Source: Oscillospiraceae bacterium (GTDB taxonomy: Bacteria > Bacillota > Clostridia > Oscillospirales > CAG-272). Taken from it: a DNA stretch of 57,037 nucleotides. A program made the position numbers and the translations under genes. Position 1 is the stretch's first letter. Each line of letters begins with the position of its first letter. Under the pieces are notes generated by a model that was not told the origin of the DNA, did not search any database, and was given only the letters and a program-made list of their open reading frames with translations. This document shows positions 41,260-50,700 of the stretch, piece by piece. The stretch is taken from the NCBI GenBank assembly GCA_015063545.1, contig SVTX01000009.1, forward strand, positions 1 to 57,037, in the 5' to 3' direction.

Positions 41260-43641
41260 ATGAAAATAACAGAGGCAATAAAAGAAAAAAGACTTATGTT
41301 TGACGGTGGAATGGGCACCATGCTCCAAGCCGCAGGCTTGCCCGCAGGCACAGCGCCCGAGGTGTGGAATATTTCCCATCCCGACAAAATAACAGAGGTT
41401 CACAGGTTATATATCGAATCGGGCTGTGATATTCTGACGTCAAATACATTTGGAGTAAACATCCTGAAATACGGCGCCGATGAGGTTGCACATATGACAC
41501 GCGCGGCGTTTTCGTGCATGAAAAATGCGGCGAAGGATTGTGGCAAAGATGTGTATTTTGCGCTTGACATCGGCCCACTGGGCAGACTTTTGAAGCCCTA
41601 CGGAGATCTTGAATTTGAGGATGCGGTGTCAATATTTGCCGAGACTGTAAGGATTGGCGCATCGTGCGGCGCTGACGTTGTTTTGATAGAGACAATGAAT
41701 GACTCTTATGAGACCAAGGCGGCGGTCTTGGCTGCTAAGGAAAATTGCGATCTGCCCATATTTGTGACAAACGTTTACGACAAAACGCACAAGCTCATGA
41801 CGGGAGCAGACGTTGGCGCTATGGTCTCGATGCTTGAAGGTCTTGGAGTTGATGCAATTGGAATGAACTGCTCTCTTGGACCTGTACAGATGGCAGAGAT
41901 ATTGCCTAAATTTATAAAATGTTCATCAACACCCATCATAGTACAGCCCAACGCAGGTCTGCCCGTTCAAAGAGAGGGAAAGATCGAGTACGACATTGAT
42001 GCAGAGACCTTTTCGGATGTTATGGTGGAAATGGCAAAGATGGGGGCGTGCATTCTCGGCGGATGCTGCGGTACTACACCTGAATACATCGCATTGACGA
42101 AACAGAAAAGCCGTAACGTTGTGTTTTCCGAGATATCAAAAAAATCTTATACTTCCGTGTCATCCTATACTCATGCGGTTTATATCGGAGATGAACCGAT
42201 TATTATTGGAGAGAGGATAAACCCGACGGGCAAATCAAAGCTCAAGGAAGCTTTGCGTACCAATAATATGTCGTATATTCTCTCCGAGGCGGTGGCTCAG
42301 CAGGAGAGGGGCGCGCATATTTTGGACGTCAATGTTGGTCTTCCCGAAATAGACGAGGAGAAAATGATGCTTTCGGCTATCAAGGAGATTCAGGCGATCA
42401 GTGATCTTCCGCTTCAGATAGACACTGTGAATTTTAATGCCATGGAGAGTGCATGCCGTGCGTATAATGGCAAGCCACTTGTTAACTCTGTCAACGGAAG
42501 CGAGCAGAGCATGGATGCAGTTTTCCCGATAGTCAGGAAATATGGTGGAGCAGTTATCGCGCTTACCATGGACGAGGGAGGAATTCCCCAAACTGCCGAG
42601 GGCAGAGTAGAGATAGCGCGAAGGATAATGAAGCGCGCGGCAGAATACGGCATCGACAAAAAGGATATCATAGTCGATCCCTTGGCATTGACTGTTTCAT
42701 CTGATCAAAGTTCGGGTGTGGTCACACTTGAGGCAATAAAGATTATCAGAGAAGAGCTTGGGTTGAACACAAGTCTTGGAGTATCAAATATTTCTTTTGG
42801 TCTTCCGCAGAGAGAGATAGTGACGTCAACCTTCTATATAATGGCGCTTGAGGCTGGGCTTAACTGTGCCATCATGAATCCCAATTCGGTTGAAATGATG
42901 AAGGCATACAGAAGTTACTGCACCCTTCGAGGATATGATGCGGGATTTGAAAAATACATGGATTTTGCCGCAAGCGGTATAGCCGTAGCAACCGCGGCAG
43001 CACCTGTCAACAAGGCGGATATAAGCGGTGAAGGTGACCTTCAAAATGCGATCATCAAGGGAATGCGAGACAAGGCGAGAGCATTGACGGAAAGCATGCT
43101 TGACAGTGTTGACCCTATGGAGATCATAAACTCTCACATAATTCCCGCATTGAACACGGTAGGCGAGGGCTTTGAGAACAAAACGGTATATCTCCCACAG
43201 CTTCTTATGAGTGCCGAGGCATCTCAGGCGGCATTTGAGACTGTAAAGGAAAGGCTTCCCAAGTCAGCCGAGAGCAATGGTAAAATAGTGCTTGCAACAG
43301 TCAAGGGAGACATTCACGATATCGGAAAAAATATTGTCAAGGTGTTGCTTGAAAACTTCGGTTTCTCGGTAATCGACCTTGGACGCGACGTGCCCGCAAA
43401 GAATGTGGTCGACGCGGTTAACAGCAGTGGAGCTAAGTTAGTAGCTCTTTCGGCTCTTATGACTACGACTGTGCCTGCTATGGCAGACACGATAGAGCTG
43501 CTTCGTCGCGAATGTCCTACGGTTAAAGTTATGGTAGGCGGTGCGGTACTTACGCAGGAATATGCAGATATGATAGGCGCTGACGCTTACTCTCCCGATG
43601 CTATGGGCGCGGTGAGATTTGCGCAGGAGTTGTTTTCATAA
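41260..43641 (+). CDS. metH: Cobalamin-dependent methionine synthase lacking the activation domain
   Basis: A 793-residue enzyme that transfers methyl from 5-methyl-THF through cobalamin to homocysteine. Domains in order are: homocysteine-binding barrel (1-285) with zinc ligands Cys269/Cys270 in GGCCGTTP and a Cys in GMNCSLGP; pterin-binding barrel (about 310-570, IGERINPTGKSKLKEAL, DVNVGLPEIDE); helical cap (about 590-670); B12-binding Rossmann domain with D-I-H686-D-I-G and a GGAVLT end. The chain stops where the fourth domain would begin; that domain is supplied by the preceding gene. Starts one nt after the previous stop at a junction like that after metF. Ends in a perfect hairpin. Confidence 0.95.
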   Translation: MKITEAIKEKRLMFDGGMGTMLQAAGLPAGTAPEVWNISHPDKITEVHRLYIESGCDILTSNTFGVNILKYGADEVAHMTRAAFSCMKNAAKDCGKDVYFALDIGPLGRLLKPYGDLEFEDAVSIFAETVRIGASCGADVVLIETMNDSYETKAAVLAAKENCDLPIFVTNVYDKTHKLMTGADVGAMVSMLEGLGVDAIGMNCSLGPVQMAEILPKFIKCSSTPIIVQPNAGLPVQREGKIEYDIDAETFSDVMVEMAKMGACILGGCCGTTPEYIALTKQKSRNVVFSEISKKSYTSVSSYTHAVYIGDEPIIIGERINPTGKSKLKEALRTNNMSYILSEAVAQQERGAHILDVNVGLPEIDEEKMMLSAIKEIQAISDLPLQIDTVNFNAMESACRAYNGKPLVNSVNGSEQSMDAVFPIVRKYGGAVIALTMDEGGIPQTAEGRVEIARRIMKRAAEYGIDKKDIIVDPLALTVSSDQSSGVVTLEAIKIIREELGLNTSLGVSNISFGLPQREIVTSTFYIMALEAGLNCAIMNPNSVEMMKAYRSYCTLRGYDAGFEKYMDFAASGIAVATAAAPVNKADISGEGDLQNAIIKGMRDKARALTESMLDSVDPMEIINSHIIPALNTVGEGFENKTVYLPQLLMSAEASQAAFETVKERLPKSAESNGKIVLATVKGDIHDIGKNIVKVLLENFGFSVIDLGRDVPAKNVVDAVNSSGAKLVALSALMTTTVPAMADTIELLRRECPTVKVMVGGAVLTQEYADMIGADAYSPDAMGAVRFAQELFS

Positions 43642-43676
43642 AACAAAAAGTCAGTCGAAAGACTGACTTTTTGTTT
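43641..43676. terminator. Bidirectional terminator, metH and the TIM-barrel hydrolase gene
   Basis: Perfect 16-bp stem, core AAAAAGTCAGTC-GAAA-GACTGACTTTTT, with a GNRA-type loop. It overlaps the last bases of both genes. Confidence 0.95.
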
Positions 43677-44901
43677 AGTCTGTAAGCCTGATAAGCTCGG
43701 CATCACCGGGGGCGAGACGGATATTGTACTGCTCGCGCTTGTCAAGAGTATACCAGACCTTTGCGTATTTGCTGTATTTTTGTACTGTTTTATCAGTTTT
43801 TATCTTTGCCACGGTTACGGAATTGAAATCCTTATTCATGAGCATGAGCCTGTCCTCAAAGAATCCTGCGATAATTCTGCCGCCGCTGATGTCGGACACA
43901 CCGCCGTAGCCGCTAAAATGTGTTACAAGCTCATCGCGCTCCTCGCCAATGTGGAAGACCGCTGTGTGCTTTGCGCCCTCAAGTCCTGAGTAGAGACTCT
44001 GAAGCTCGGAGTTGATACGCTTGACTATATAGTAATTTTCATCACGCGTGCCGTCGCTTTGAATGATCGCGTGGCTGTATTTCCATGGCTCCGTGTGAAG
44101 AGCGCCGGGCGCCCAATAGGTAAAGTATGAAAGCTGTGACGAGCCGTACGCAAGGGAAGAAAACACCTCGAATCTGATCTCGGCTTCAGTCACGTGACGG
44201 TATGTCAAGTGCTCGGATACAAGCACGATTATCATCCACGGAATACCCTTTTCGTCAGCTTTTTTCTTGACCATTTCCATGTTGTTAAAGTATCCGGGTG
44301 TGGTCACCTCAAAGAATATCTTGCCTTCAAGGTCATTTTTATAGCGAGAATCGTCGGAGACGCGCGCCTCAACAAACTCACCTGACGCAAGCATTTCGGA
44401 GGTGACTTCAAGGCGATTCATGCAGTAGCGGTCGTAAGAGAGCAGATCGCAATCTGTTGCGGTGATGTATTTCTCTATATGCTCCATATATGCGTCATAA
44501 TTCGGGAAAGCGGCATCGGGGAAAAGGTTTACGTAAAAGCCGTGCTTTTGGTCATGCTGGCGGATAAATTCTGCAATTCTTGCGATCATGGGAATTGCAT
44601 CGTTATTTGGCTCGTCCTTGATAAAATAGCGGTCAAGCGCAGGATAGTCCTTATATTCTGCTATCATCTGTGAGAGAGTGTCCTGCCAGCCTTCTGCCTC
44701 GTTTATGGCATCCTTCATTCTGTCGTCCCAAAGGTATGCCTTCAGTCCAAGCTCATCACACCACTCAAGAACATGCTTGTTGGTTTTTGTGTTGTAGCGA
44801 CATTCAATTATATTAAAGCCCGCCTCTTTCGCCTCGATAAGTCGCTCGCGGCTGATAAAATCGGGGCGGATGCCGTACCAGAAGTTAATAGGGAATGACA
44901 T
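43675..44901 (-). CDS. Putative TIM-barrel glycoside hydrolase, clan GH-A-like
   Basis: A 408-residue protein without signal peptide. The opening MSFPINFWYGIRPDFISRE and the pattern EAGFNIIECRYN suggest the start of a TIM barrel. DRYFIKDEPN (about residue 95) has the D/N-E-P form of a clan A acid/base region. Later segments DCDLLSYDRYCM, IPWMIIVLV and GSSQLSYFTYW are typical barrel strands. The last ~100 residues are beta-rich (VTHFSGYGGVSD, RLMLMNKDFN). It may belong to a GH42- or GH5-like uncharacterised group; I cannot name substrate or family. AAGGAGG lies 6 nt before the ATG. Single gene facing metH. Confidence 0.6.
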   Translation of the reverse strand: MSFPINFWYGIRPDFISRERLIEAKEAGFNIIECRYNTKTNKHVLEWCDELGLKAYLWDDRMKDAINEAEGWQDTLSQMIAEYKDYPALDRYFIKDEPNNDAIPMIARIAEFIRQHDQKHGFYVNLFPDAAFPNYDAYMEHIEKYITATDCDLLSYDRYCMNRLEVTSEMLASGEFVEARVSDDSRYKNDLEGKIFFEVTTPGYFNNMEMVKKKADEKGIPWMIIVLVSEHLTYRHVTEAEIRFEVFSSLAYGSSQLSYFTYWAPGALHTEPWKYSHAIIQSDGTRDENYYIVKRINSELQSLYSGLEGAKHTAVFHIGEERDELVTHFSGYGGVSDISGGRIIAGFFEDRLMLMNKDFNSVTVAKIKTDKTVQKYSKYAKVWYTLDKREQYNIRLAPGDAELIRLTD

Positions 44902-45024
44902 AACAGACCTCCTTTTTATCGGGATTTTACCCCTTTTCTTTATGATACAAGGAAATTGTGACCTTGGTGTTAAGATTTGGAGCGTTTTTGACTAAAACAG
45001 GAGAGTTTTTCGAAGAAGGCGTCA

Positions 45025-45053
45025 TTGACAAGAGATATGATTTGTGATAAAAT
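45025..45053 (+). promoter_or_regulatory. Promoter of the solute-binding stalk lipoprotein gene
   Basis: TTGACA, 17 bp, TAAAAT, leaving a leader of about 110 nt. Confidence 0.75.
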
Positions 45054-45167
45054 AAACGTGAAAAGTGACATTTATATTTTTGTACATTTTATCAATTATG
45101 ATGTGCTTTTTATACCAAGGTTGGTTTGTAATGATTTTTATCCATTTGTTTTTTGGAGGTAAGAAAA

Positions 45168-48100
45168 ATGAAAAAACTGATTGTAGCATTTTTGCTTATT
45201 TTTGCATTGTCGCTGTGCTTGGTTGCGTGCGGAGAAGGCAGTTCTGCCGATGAATCCGGGCAAACATCCGCGACCAAGCCTACGGACGAGCCCACTGTGC
45301 TTCCTGATGAAAGGCCGACGGATGATTCTACAGCTACTCATGTTTGCAAAGGCGTAAAGTGGACGGTAACCAAAGAAGCTACTTGCGCTAACAAGGGCGA
45401 AAAATCCTTTGTTTGCGAGTGTGGAGAGGTAGTTGAAACCGAGGAAATTGCGACACTTAGTCACACTCCCGGCGCAGAGGCAACTTGTACTACTGCGCAG
45501 ACGTGTACTGTGTGTAGCGCCGAGCTTGTAAAAGCGCTCGGACATACCCCCGGTGCAGAAGCGACTTGCACTACAGCACAGATATGCACTGTATGTAATA
45601 CAACGCTTGTGGGAATAAAAGGCCATACCCCCGCAGCTGAGGTGAGCTGTACGGCTACTCAAAACTGCATTGATTGCGGTGTGGTTCTCATGCCCGCAAA
45701 AGGCCATACTCCCGGTGCAGAGGCAACTTGTACAACAGCTCAGACGTGTACTGTGTGTAGCGCCGAGCTTGTAAAAGCGCTTGGTCATACTCCCGGCGCA
45801 GAAGCGACTTGCACTACAGCACAGATATGTACTGTATGTAATACAACGCTTGTAGGAATAAAAGGTCATACCCCCGAAACTGAGGTGAGCTGTACGGCTA
45901 CTCAAAACTGCATTGATTGCGGTGTGGTTCTTGCGCCCGCAAAGGGACATACACCCGGAGCAGAGGCAACTTGTACGACTGCGCAGACGTGTGTTGTATG
46001 TCAAGCAGAGCTTGTAAAAGCCCTCGGGCATACTCCCGGCGCAGAGGCAACTTGTACGACAGCGCAGACGTGTACTGTATGTAAAACTGAGCTTGTAAAA
46101 GCACTCGGACATACCCCCGGAGCAGAAGCAACTTGTACTACTGCGCAGATTTGTACCGTTTGTAATATAACGCTTGCAGGGATAAAAGGTCATACCCCCG
46201 AAACTGAGGTGAGCTGTACGGCTACTCAAAACTGCATTGATTGCGGTGCGGTTCTCATGCCCGCAAAAGGTCATACTCCCGGCGCAGAGGCAACTTGTAC
46301 GACTGCGCAGACGTGTGTCGTTTGTCAAACAGAGCTTGCCCCCGCATTCGGACATACACCGGGGGCGCATGCCACTTGTATAACGGCGCAGGTTTGTACT
46401 GTTTGCGGTGTGGAACTTGATAGCGCATTTGGTCATTTGTATTTGGCTGATTGCGATACAACGTGTAATGTGTGTGGTATTGAACGAGAAGTTATAGCGG
46501 AACATATTTATGCCGATACTTATGCAGCTAACTGCAGTTTGTGCAGAGCTAAAAATCCGATTACATACGATGGCGGTGAGGTAACTATCACTTTCTATCA
46601 TACGATGAACGCAAGATACCAGATGGTTTTGGATAAGTATATTGACAAGTTCAATCAAATGTATCCTAACATCACCGTTAAACATACCCAAGCCGGCGGC
46701 TACGACGAGGTTCGTGATCAGATAAAGGCAGATATTGTGAACGGCACACAGCCTAATATTGCTTATTGCTATCCCGATCATGTGGCTATTTACAACATAG
46801 CAAAGGCGGCAGTTCCGCTTGACAGTCTTATTAATAGCGAAATTGTTGTTACCGATGCTAATGGCAATAAGACTTTTCTTGGTCTTACCGACGAGCAGAA
46901 GGCAGACTTTATTCCCGCCTTTTACGAGGAGGGCGCGGTATATGACGATGTCGGTACGATGTACACACTCCCCATGTCTAAGTACACAGAGGTTCTTTAT
47001 TACAACAAGGACTTCTTCACAAAGCACAACCTCACAGTTCCCACAACATGGGAAGAAATGGAGGCTCTTTGCGAGAGGATAAAGGAGATAGATCCCAACT
47101 GTATTCCTCTCGGATATGACTCTGAGGGAAACTGGTTTATCAATATGTGCGCTCAATACAACTCGCCTTATACAAGCAACACGGGCAATCATATTCTCTT
47201 TAATAATAATACTAACCGCAGTTTTGTAAAAATGATGTCGGAATGGTATGCGAAAGGTTACGTAACCACTCAAGAGCTTTACGGCGGTTACACATCCGGT
47301 CTCTTTACAGAGCTTAGCGGCAAGAAGTGCTATATGTCCATCGGTTCTACCGGCGGCGCTATTCACCAATGCCCCTCAAGGACCGACTACGGCTACGCAT
47401 TTGACGTTGGAATTGCGCCCATTCCTCAGATGAATCCCGAAGAAGGTAAGATTCTCTTCAGTGGTCCCTCGCTCTGTATATTGGATAGCGAAGATCAGCA
47501 AGAAGTAATTGCTTCTTGGCTCTTTATGGAATTTCTTACAACAAACAAGGAGTTTCAGGCTGAATTTTCTATGATATCCGGTTACATGCCCGTTATCAAG
47601 TCTGTTGACCAGGTTGACGCTTACAAGAACTTCATTGCGGGCGCAAACGGCGGATCTAACATTCAGGCGCTCGCAGTTAAGGTTGCGAGAGGCATGTCGG
47701 ATTGCTATTTCACACCTGATGCATTTGTAGGTTCAGATTATGTGCGCTATGCGGTCGGATATATGGTAGCAAAGTGCATGTCCGGATATACGGAAGCGGC
47801 AGATAAGGATGCGTTTATCAGAAAAATTTTTGATGAATATTACCAAGACTGCATATCATACGTCGGCGAAGGAGAATCTACCACTGATGATGAGATATAT
47901 GCGGCTGCGGAGTTTCTTGATCAACTTTACAAAGACCTCTATCACACGGAAAACAGTTATGATGTCATATCATGTATATCGATGAATGGCAAGTCTTACG
48001 ATATCACTTGGTCTTCTTCCTCAAGTCTGATTACACTGACTGATAACCATGACGGTAGTATAACTGTCAACATTCCCGGCGGTCACTGCGATGATATATA

Positions 48101-49586
48101 CTATACTCTTACTGCATCGTTGAGCGACGGTAATGGTAATGTGGTAATCAAAAAGTTTGCTCTTTTAGCAAGATTGGCAGGCGCAACGCATAGTGAATAC
48201 ATCGCTGCACAATCAGGTGATTCTATTATTGTTAAAGGCATTGTAACGGGTATAGTTTCAAAATCCAATGGAGCTACAAGCAACTGCCTATATCTTCAGG
48301 ATATAGATAAAGACGGCGGTTACTACATTTACGGTATGACCGAAGACCCGATCGCTATGGGTATTGAGATCGGTATGACAGTAAGAGCTTCCGGTACAAA
48401 GGATATCTACAACGGTACTCACGAAGTTAAGCCCAACGATGTAAAGATCGTAAGCACAGAAAAGACAGCAGTAACTCCCATAGATATTACAGAAGCATAC
48501 CAGAATGCAGAAGATCTCAAGGCTCAAGAACTCTTTAACCTCCAAGGCGCACTTGTAACCATCAAGGGTGTTGAGATCACAGACCAGACAGCGAGTAGCG
48601 GTTACTACAACTTTGTTCTTGCAGGCAAGACATCTTACATCAGAATTTCCAGCTCTACTTGCGCTATCAATAAGGCAGATCAGACTACATTTGCAGCAAA
48701 TCATACAGCAAATCGCGGAAATACAGCAGATGCTACAGGTATAGTTTGCGTATATAACGGCGCTATTTATCTCGTTCCCGTAACTGTTGACGCGTTCAGC
48801 AACTTCCAGTTAGCTGAACGTACAGATGCGGAGAAGGTTGAATACGAGGCAGGCAATATTACAGTTGATTCTGCTATTCACAGCAATAAGACAATCACAC
48901 TCCCCGTAGTTGGTGCAACATACTCCAACGTTACTATCTCCTGGGTATCCGATAACGCATGCGCAGTAGTTGACGGCGGCAACATTACATTCACGCTCCA
49001 GGATGAGGCACAGACAGTTAAGCTCACAGCTACTATCACTCTCGGTGAGAACACAGCAACAAAGGAATTCACAATCACTGTTGACGCAAAGCCCACAGTA
49101 GTTCCTTCCGTAGTTGAAACTCCCGCAGCTGATACAGCATACAAGTTCTTCGTAGCTCAGAACAATCTTGGCCAGACACTCTACCTCGACGGTGGGGTTG
49201 ATGGCAGATACCTTACAACAACAACTGATGTAACTGAGGCTATCGACGTATACGCAGAGGCAGTTGACGGAGGATTCAAGTTCTATATTCTCGTTGACGG
49301 AGCAAAGCAGTATATCGAAGTATACAACAACGCAGAAAACAAGCTTTCCGTTCAGTACAACGCTGAAGGTGCTTCTGTTTACACTTACAATGCAGAAACA
49401 GATGCATGGGCGACTACATTTGATGGCAAGGAGTACTACCTTGGCACATACAGCACTTTTGCCACGGTAAGCGCATCTGCTAAGTCTTACATCAATGCAG
49501 GCAATACTCACGCATCTCAGTTCCCCATGGAGCTTGCTACATTGGTAGACATCGCTGACTGCGCGCACGTATATTCCGGCGATTGA
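45168..49586 (+). CDS. Giant lipoprotein: His/Cys repeat stalk, ABC solute-binding domain and beta domains
   Basis: A 1472-residue lipoprotein. The signal peptide ends in LVAC (Cys near 20), followed by a Thr/Asp/Pro linker. A first long unit (about 55-98) has the same form as the first unit of the 2411-residue protein (HVCKxxxWxVxxEATC). Twelve exact 27-residue His/Cys units (99-422, HTPGAEATCTTAQTCTVC type) and two degenerate units follow. A bacterial solute-binding protein domain of the sugar type comes next (about 465-900; NARYQMVLDKYIDKFNQMYP, VLYYNKDFFTKHNLTVPTTWEEM, PLGYDSEGNW). After that are an OB/DUF5689-like region (about 1008-1215), an Ig-like region (1225-1310) and a last beta domain. 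The chain ends DCAHVYSGD, like the start of another stalk unit. ATG 45168 follows GGAGG by 8 nt. No permease or ATPase gene is near. Confidence 0.85.
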   Translation: MKKLIVAFLLIFALSLCLVACGEGSSADESGQTSATKPTDEPTVLPDERPTDDSTATHVCKGVKWTVTKEATCANKGEKSFVCECGEVVETEEIATLSHTPGAEATCTTAQTCTVCSAELVKALGHTPGAEATCTTAQICTVCNTTLVGIKGHTPAAEVSCTATQNCIDCGVVLMPAKGHTPGAEATCTTAQTCTVCSAELVKALGHTPGAEATCTTAQICTVCNTTLVGIKGHTPETEVSCTATQNCIDCGVVLAPAKGHTPGAEATCTTAQTCVVCQAELVKALGHTPGAEATCTTAQTCTVCKTELVKALGHTPGAEATCTTAQICTVCNITLAGIKGHTPETEVSCTATQNCIDCGAVLMPAKGHTPGAEATCTTAQTCVVCQTELAPAFGHTPGAHATCITAQVCTVCGVELDSAFGHLYLADCDTTCNVCGIEREVIAEHIYADTYAANCSLCRAKNPITYDGGEVTITFYHTMNARYQMVLDKYIDKFNQMYPNITVKHTQAGGYDEVRDQIKADIVNGTQPNIAYCYPDHVAIYNIAKAAVPLDSLINSEIVVTDANGNKTFLGLTDEQKADFIPAFYEEGAVYDDVGTMYTLPMSKYTEVLYYNKDFFTKHNLTVPTTWEEMEALCERIKEIDPNCIPLGYDSEGNWFINMCAQYNSPYTSNTGNHILFNNNTNRSFVKMMSEWYAKGYVTTQELYGGYTSGLFTELSGKKCYMSIGSTGGAIHQCPSRTDYGYAFDVGIAPIPQMNPEEGKILFSGPSLCILDSEDQQEVIASWLFMEFLTTNKEFQAEFSMISGYMPVIKSVDQVDAYKNFIAGANGGSNIQALAVKVARGMSDCYFTPDAFVGSDYVRYAVGYMVAKCMSGYTEAADKDAFIRKIFDEYYQDCISYVGEGESTTDDEIYAAAEFLDQLYKDLYHTENSYDVISCISMNGKSYDITWSSSSSLITLTDNHDGSITVNIPGGHCDDIYYTLTASLSDGNGNVVIKKFALLARLAGATHSEYIAAQSGDSIIVKGIVTGIVSKSNGATSNCLYLQDIDKDGGYYIYGMTEDPIAMGIEIGMTVRASGTKDIYNGTHEVKPNDVKIVSTEKTAVTPIDITEAYQNAEDLKAQELFNLQGALVTIKGVEITDQTASSGYYNFVLAGKTSYIRISSSTCAINKADQTTFAANHTANRGNTADATGIVCVYNGAIYLVPVTVDAFSNFQLAERTDAEKVEYEAGNITVDSAIHSNKTITLPVVGATYSNVTISWVSDNACAVVDGGNITFTLQDEAQTVKLTATITLGENTATKEFTITVDAKPTVVPSVVETPAADTAYKFFVAQNNLGQTLYLDGGVDGRYLTTTTDVTEAIDVYAEAVDGGFKFYILVDGAKQYIEVYNNAENKLSVQYNAEGASVYTYNAETDAWATTFDGKEYYLGTYSTFATVSASAKSYINAGNTHASQFPMELATLVDIADCAHVYSGD
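45462..46433 (+). repeat. Twelve tandem 81-bp repeats in the stalk coding region
   Basis: Twelve 81-bp units in exact period, each coding 27 residues with one His and three Cys. Three subtypes cycle (CTVCSAEL..., CTVCNTTL..., CIDCGVVL...), showing that a 243-bp block was duplicated after the basic unit. Confidence 0.92.
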
Positions 49587-49628
49587 AGTTGAGTATACGG
49601 CAATTTAGTTATATAAACAAATGTGAAC

Positions 49629-49649
49629 GGGCGGCACATTGTGCCGCCC
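49629..49649 (+). terminator. Hairpin after the stalk lipoprotein gene
   Basis: Ten-bp GC-rich arms GGGCGGCACA/TGTGCCGCCC with a 1-nt nominal loop. No U tract follows, so it may be a transcript-end stabiliser rather than a full terminator. Confidence 0.5.
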
Positions 49650-49719
49650 TTACTGTTGCCGCGGAGGGATATCCGATATTTTGCGGTCAATACGATGCAT
49701 CGCCCTGCAAGTTCGACTG

Positions 49720-49905
49720 CCGGCTTTGTCATTCATTCAGAATGACAGATTGCCCGTAGGGTAGCGAAGCGGCGCGAGGGTATTGAATGACATCACAGTG
49801 TGATGTCAGACCCCGAGCGTGACCGAGCCGCAGCGAGAAGGTGCCTTGCGCCTCCCGCGAAATAATCGGTAATTGATCGTGAACGGGAGTACCAAGGCAC
49901 TCCAC
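49720..49905. repeat. REP/MITE-like structured intergenic element
   Basis: A gene-free stretch with three nested dyads: TGTCATTC/GAATGACA (49727-49747), a perfect 10-nt-arm palindrome TGACATCACA-G-TGTGATGTCA (49788-49808), and a 17-nt-arm imperfect pair (49841-49857 with 49884-49900, 14 of 17 matched). GC-rich text such as GTAGCGAAGCGGCGCGAGGG differs from the surroundings. The look is that of a non-coding repeat family; whether it is multicopy cannot be seen here. Confidence 0.55.
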
Positions 49906-49931
49906 CACGACAGAATAATATTCTTTTCCTG

Positions 49932-49960
49932 TTGACAAACCCCGCTTTTTCCTCTATAAT
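49932..49960 (+). promoter_or_regulatory. Consensus promoter of the DUF1934 gene
   Basis: TTGACA, 17 bp, TATAAT, about 40 nt before the ATG. Confidence 0.85.
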
Positions 49961-50003
49961 GAACGTAGAAAATCACGTGTTTACGTTTAAATAAGGGCAG
50001 AAA

Positions 50004-50552
50004 ATGGAAAGAAAAGCGAAATTTATACTTACAACTCAAAAGACGTCGCTCAGCGAGACGGATTTTGAGACTGTCAGGGCGATTTTAGAGCACGCTATAT
50101 TGCGCGAGAACGAAAATCCCGATACCACTCTTGAGCGTGAGCTTGAAAAAATATTTTCGGAGCTTGACGGTGAGAACGACACCTCCGAGCTTATCACCGA
50201 GGGCGTAGTCAGAGAAAAGGAAAGCGGCGGCGTTGTGCTTGAATATAACGAGAGCGAGCTTACGGGTATGGAGGGCTGTGTTACAAAGATAATGTTTTCT
50301 AAAAACAAGCCCGGTTTTGTCGTAATGATGCGAGAGGGCATGGTAAACACCTCGCTTTCATTCGAGACGGGAAAGCGACATACAAGCGTTTACAGTACAC
50401 CGTATATGCCGTTCCGCTTGTGCGTCAATACGCTGAGAGTTGATAACCAATTCGACACGTTCGGAGAGATAGAAATAGAGTATCTGTTGGAGATAAGAGG
50501 GCTTAGTACCGAGAGAAATATACTCAGCATAAAAACCGTTTTTTTAGATTGA
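50004..50552 (+). CDS. DUF1934 (YwiB-like) beta-barrel protein
   Basis: A 182-residue cytoplasmic protein of unknown role. The last ~120 residues fit DUF1934, a calycin-like barrel: ELITEGVVREKESGGVVLEYNESELTGMEG, VMMREGMVNTSLSFETGKRHTSVYSTPYM, then EIEIEYLLEI. The first ~60 residues are an acidic helical addition (ETDFETVRAILEHAILRENENP) not typical of the short family members. Its own promoter precedes it; AAGGGC is a modest ribosome site. It sits just before the purine operon but has separate transcription signals. A hairpin without U tract (50572-50598) follows. Confidence 0.8.
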   Translation: MERKAKFILTTQKTSLSETDFETVRAILEHAILRENENPDTTLERELEKIFSELDGENDTSELITEGVVREKESGGVVLEYNESELTGMEGCVTKIMFSKNKPGFVVMMREGMVNTSLSFETGKRHTSVYSTPYMPFRLCVNTLRVDNQFDTFGEIEIEYLLEIRGLSTERNILSIKTVFLD

Positions 50553-50638
50553 TATTTGTTAAAATATCCACATACCACCCCGTATTTTGGGGTGGTATTG
50601 TCATAAACATAAAAAAACAAAAAAAAGCGCAAAAATCA

Positions 50639-50667
50639 TTGACTTTGATTGCATTTTAATATATAAT
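50639..50667 (+). promoter_or_regulatory. Promoter of the pur operon
   Basis: TTGACT, 17 bp, TATAAT. Transcription would start near 50674, giving a purE leader of about 170 nt with a short gene and a terminator. Confidence 0.75.
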
Positions 50668-50700
50668 AACATTATTAAAAGAACTTTGGAGGAAACACCA

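Noticed and set aside
45138-47369. A 743-codon antisense frame opposite the 45168 lipoprotein
   Set aside because: Same reason: it is kept open by the 81-bp repeats and codon bias; no start signals.
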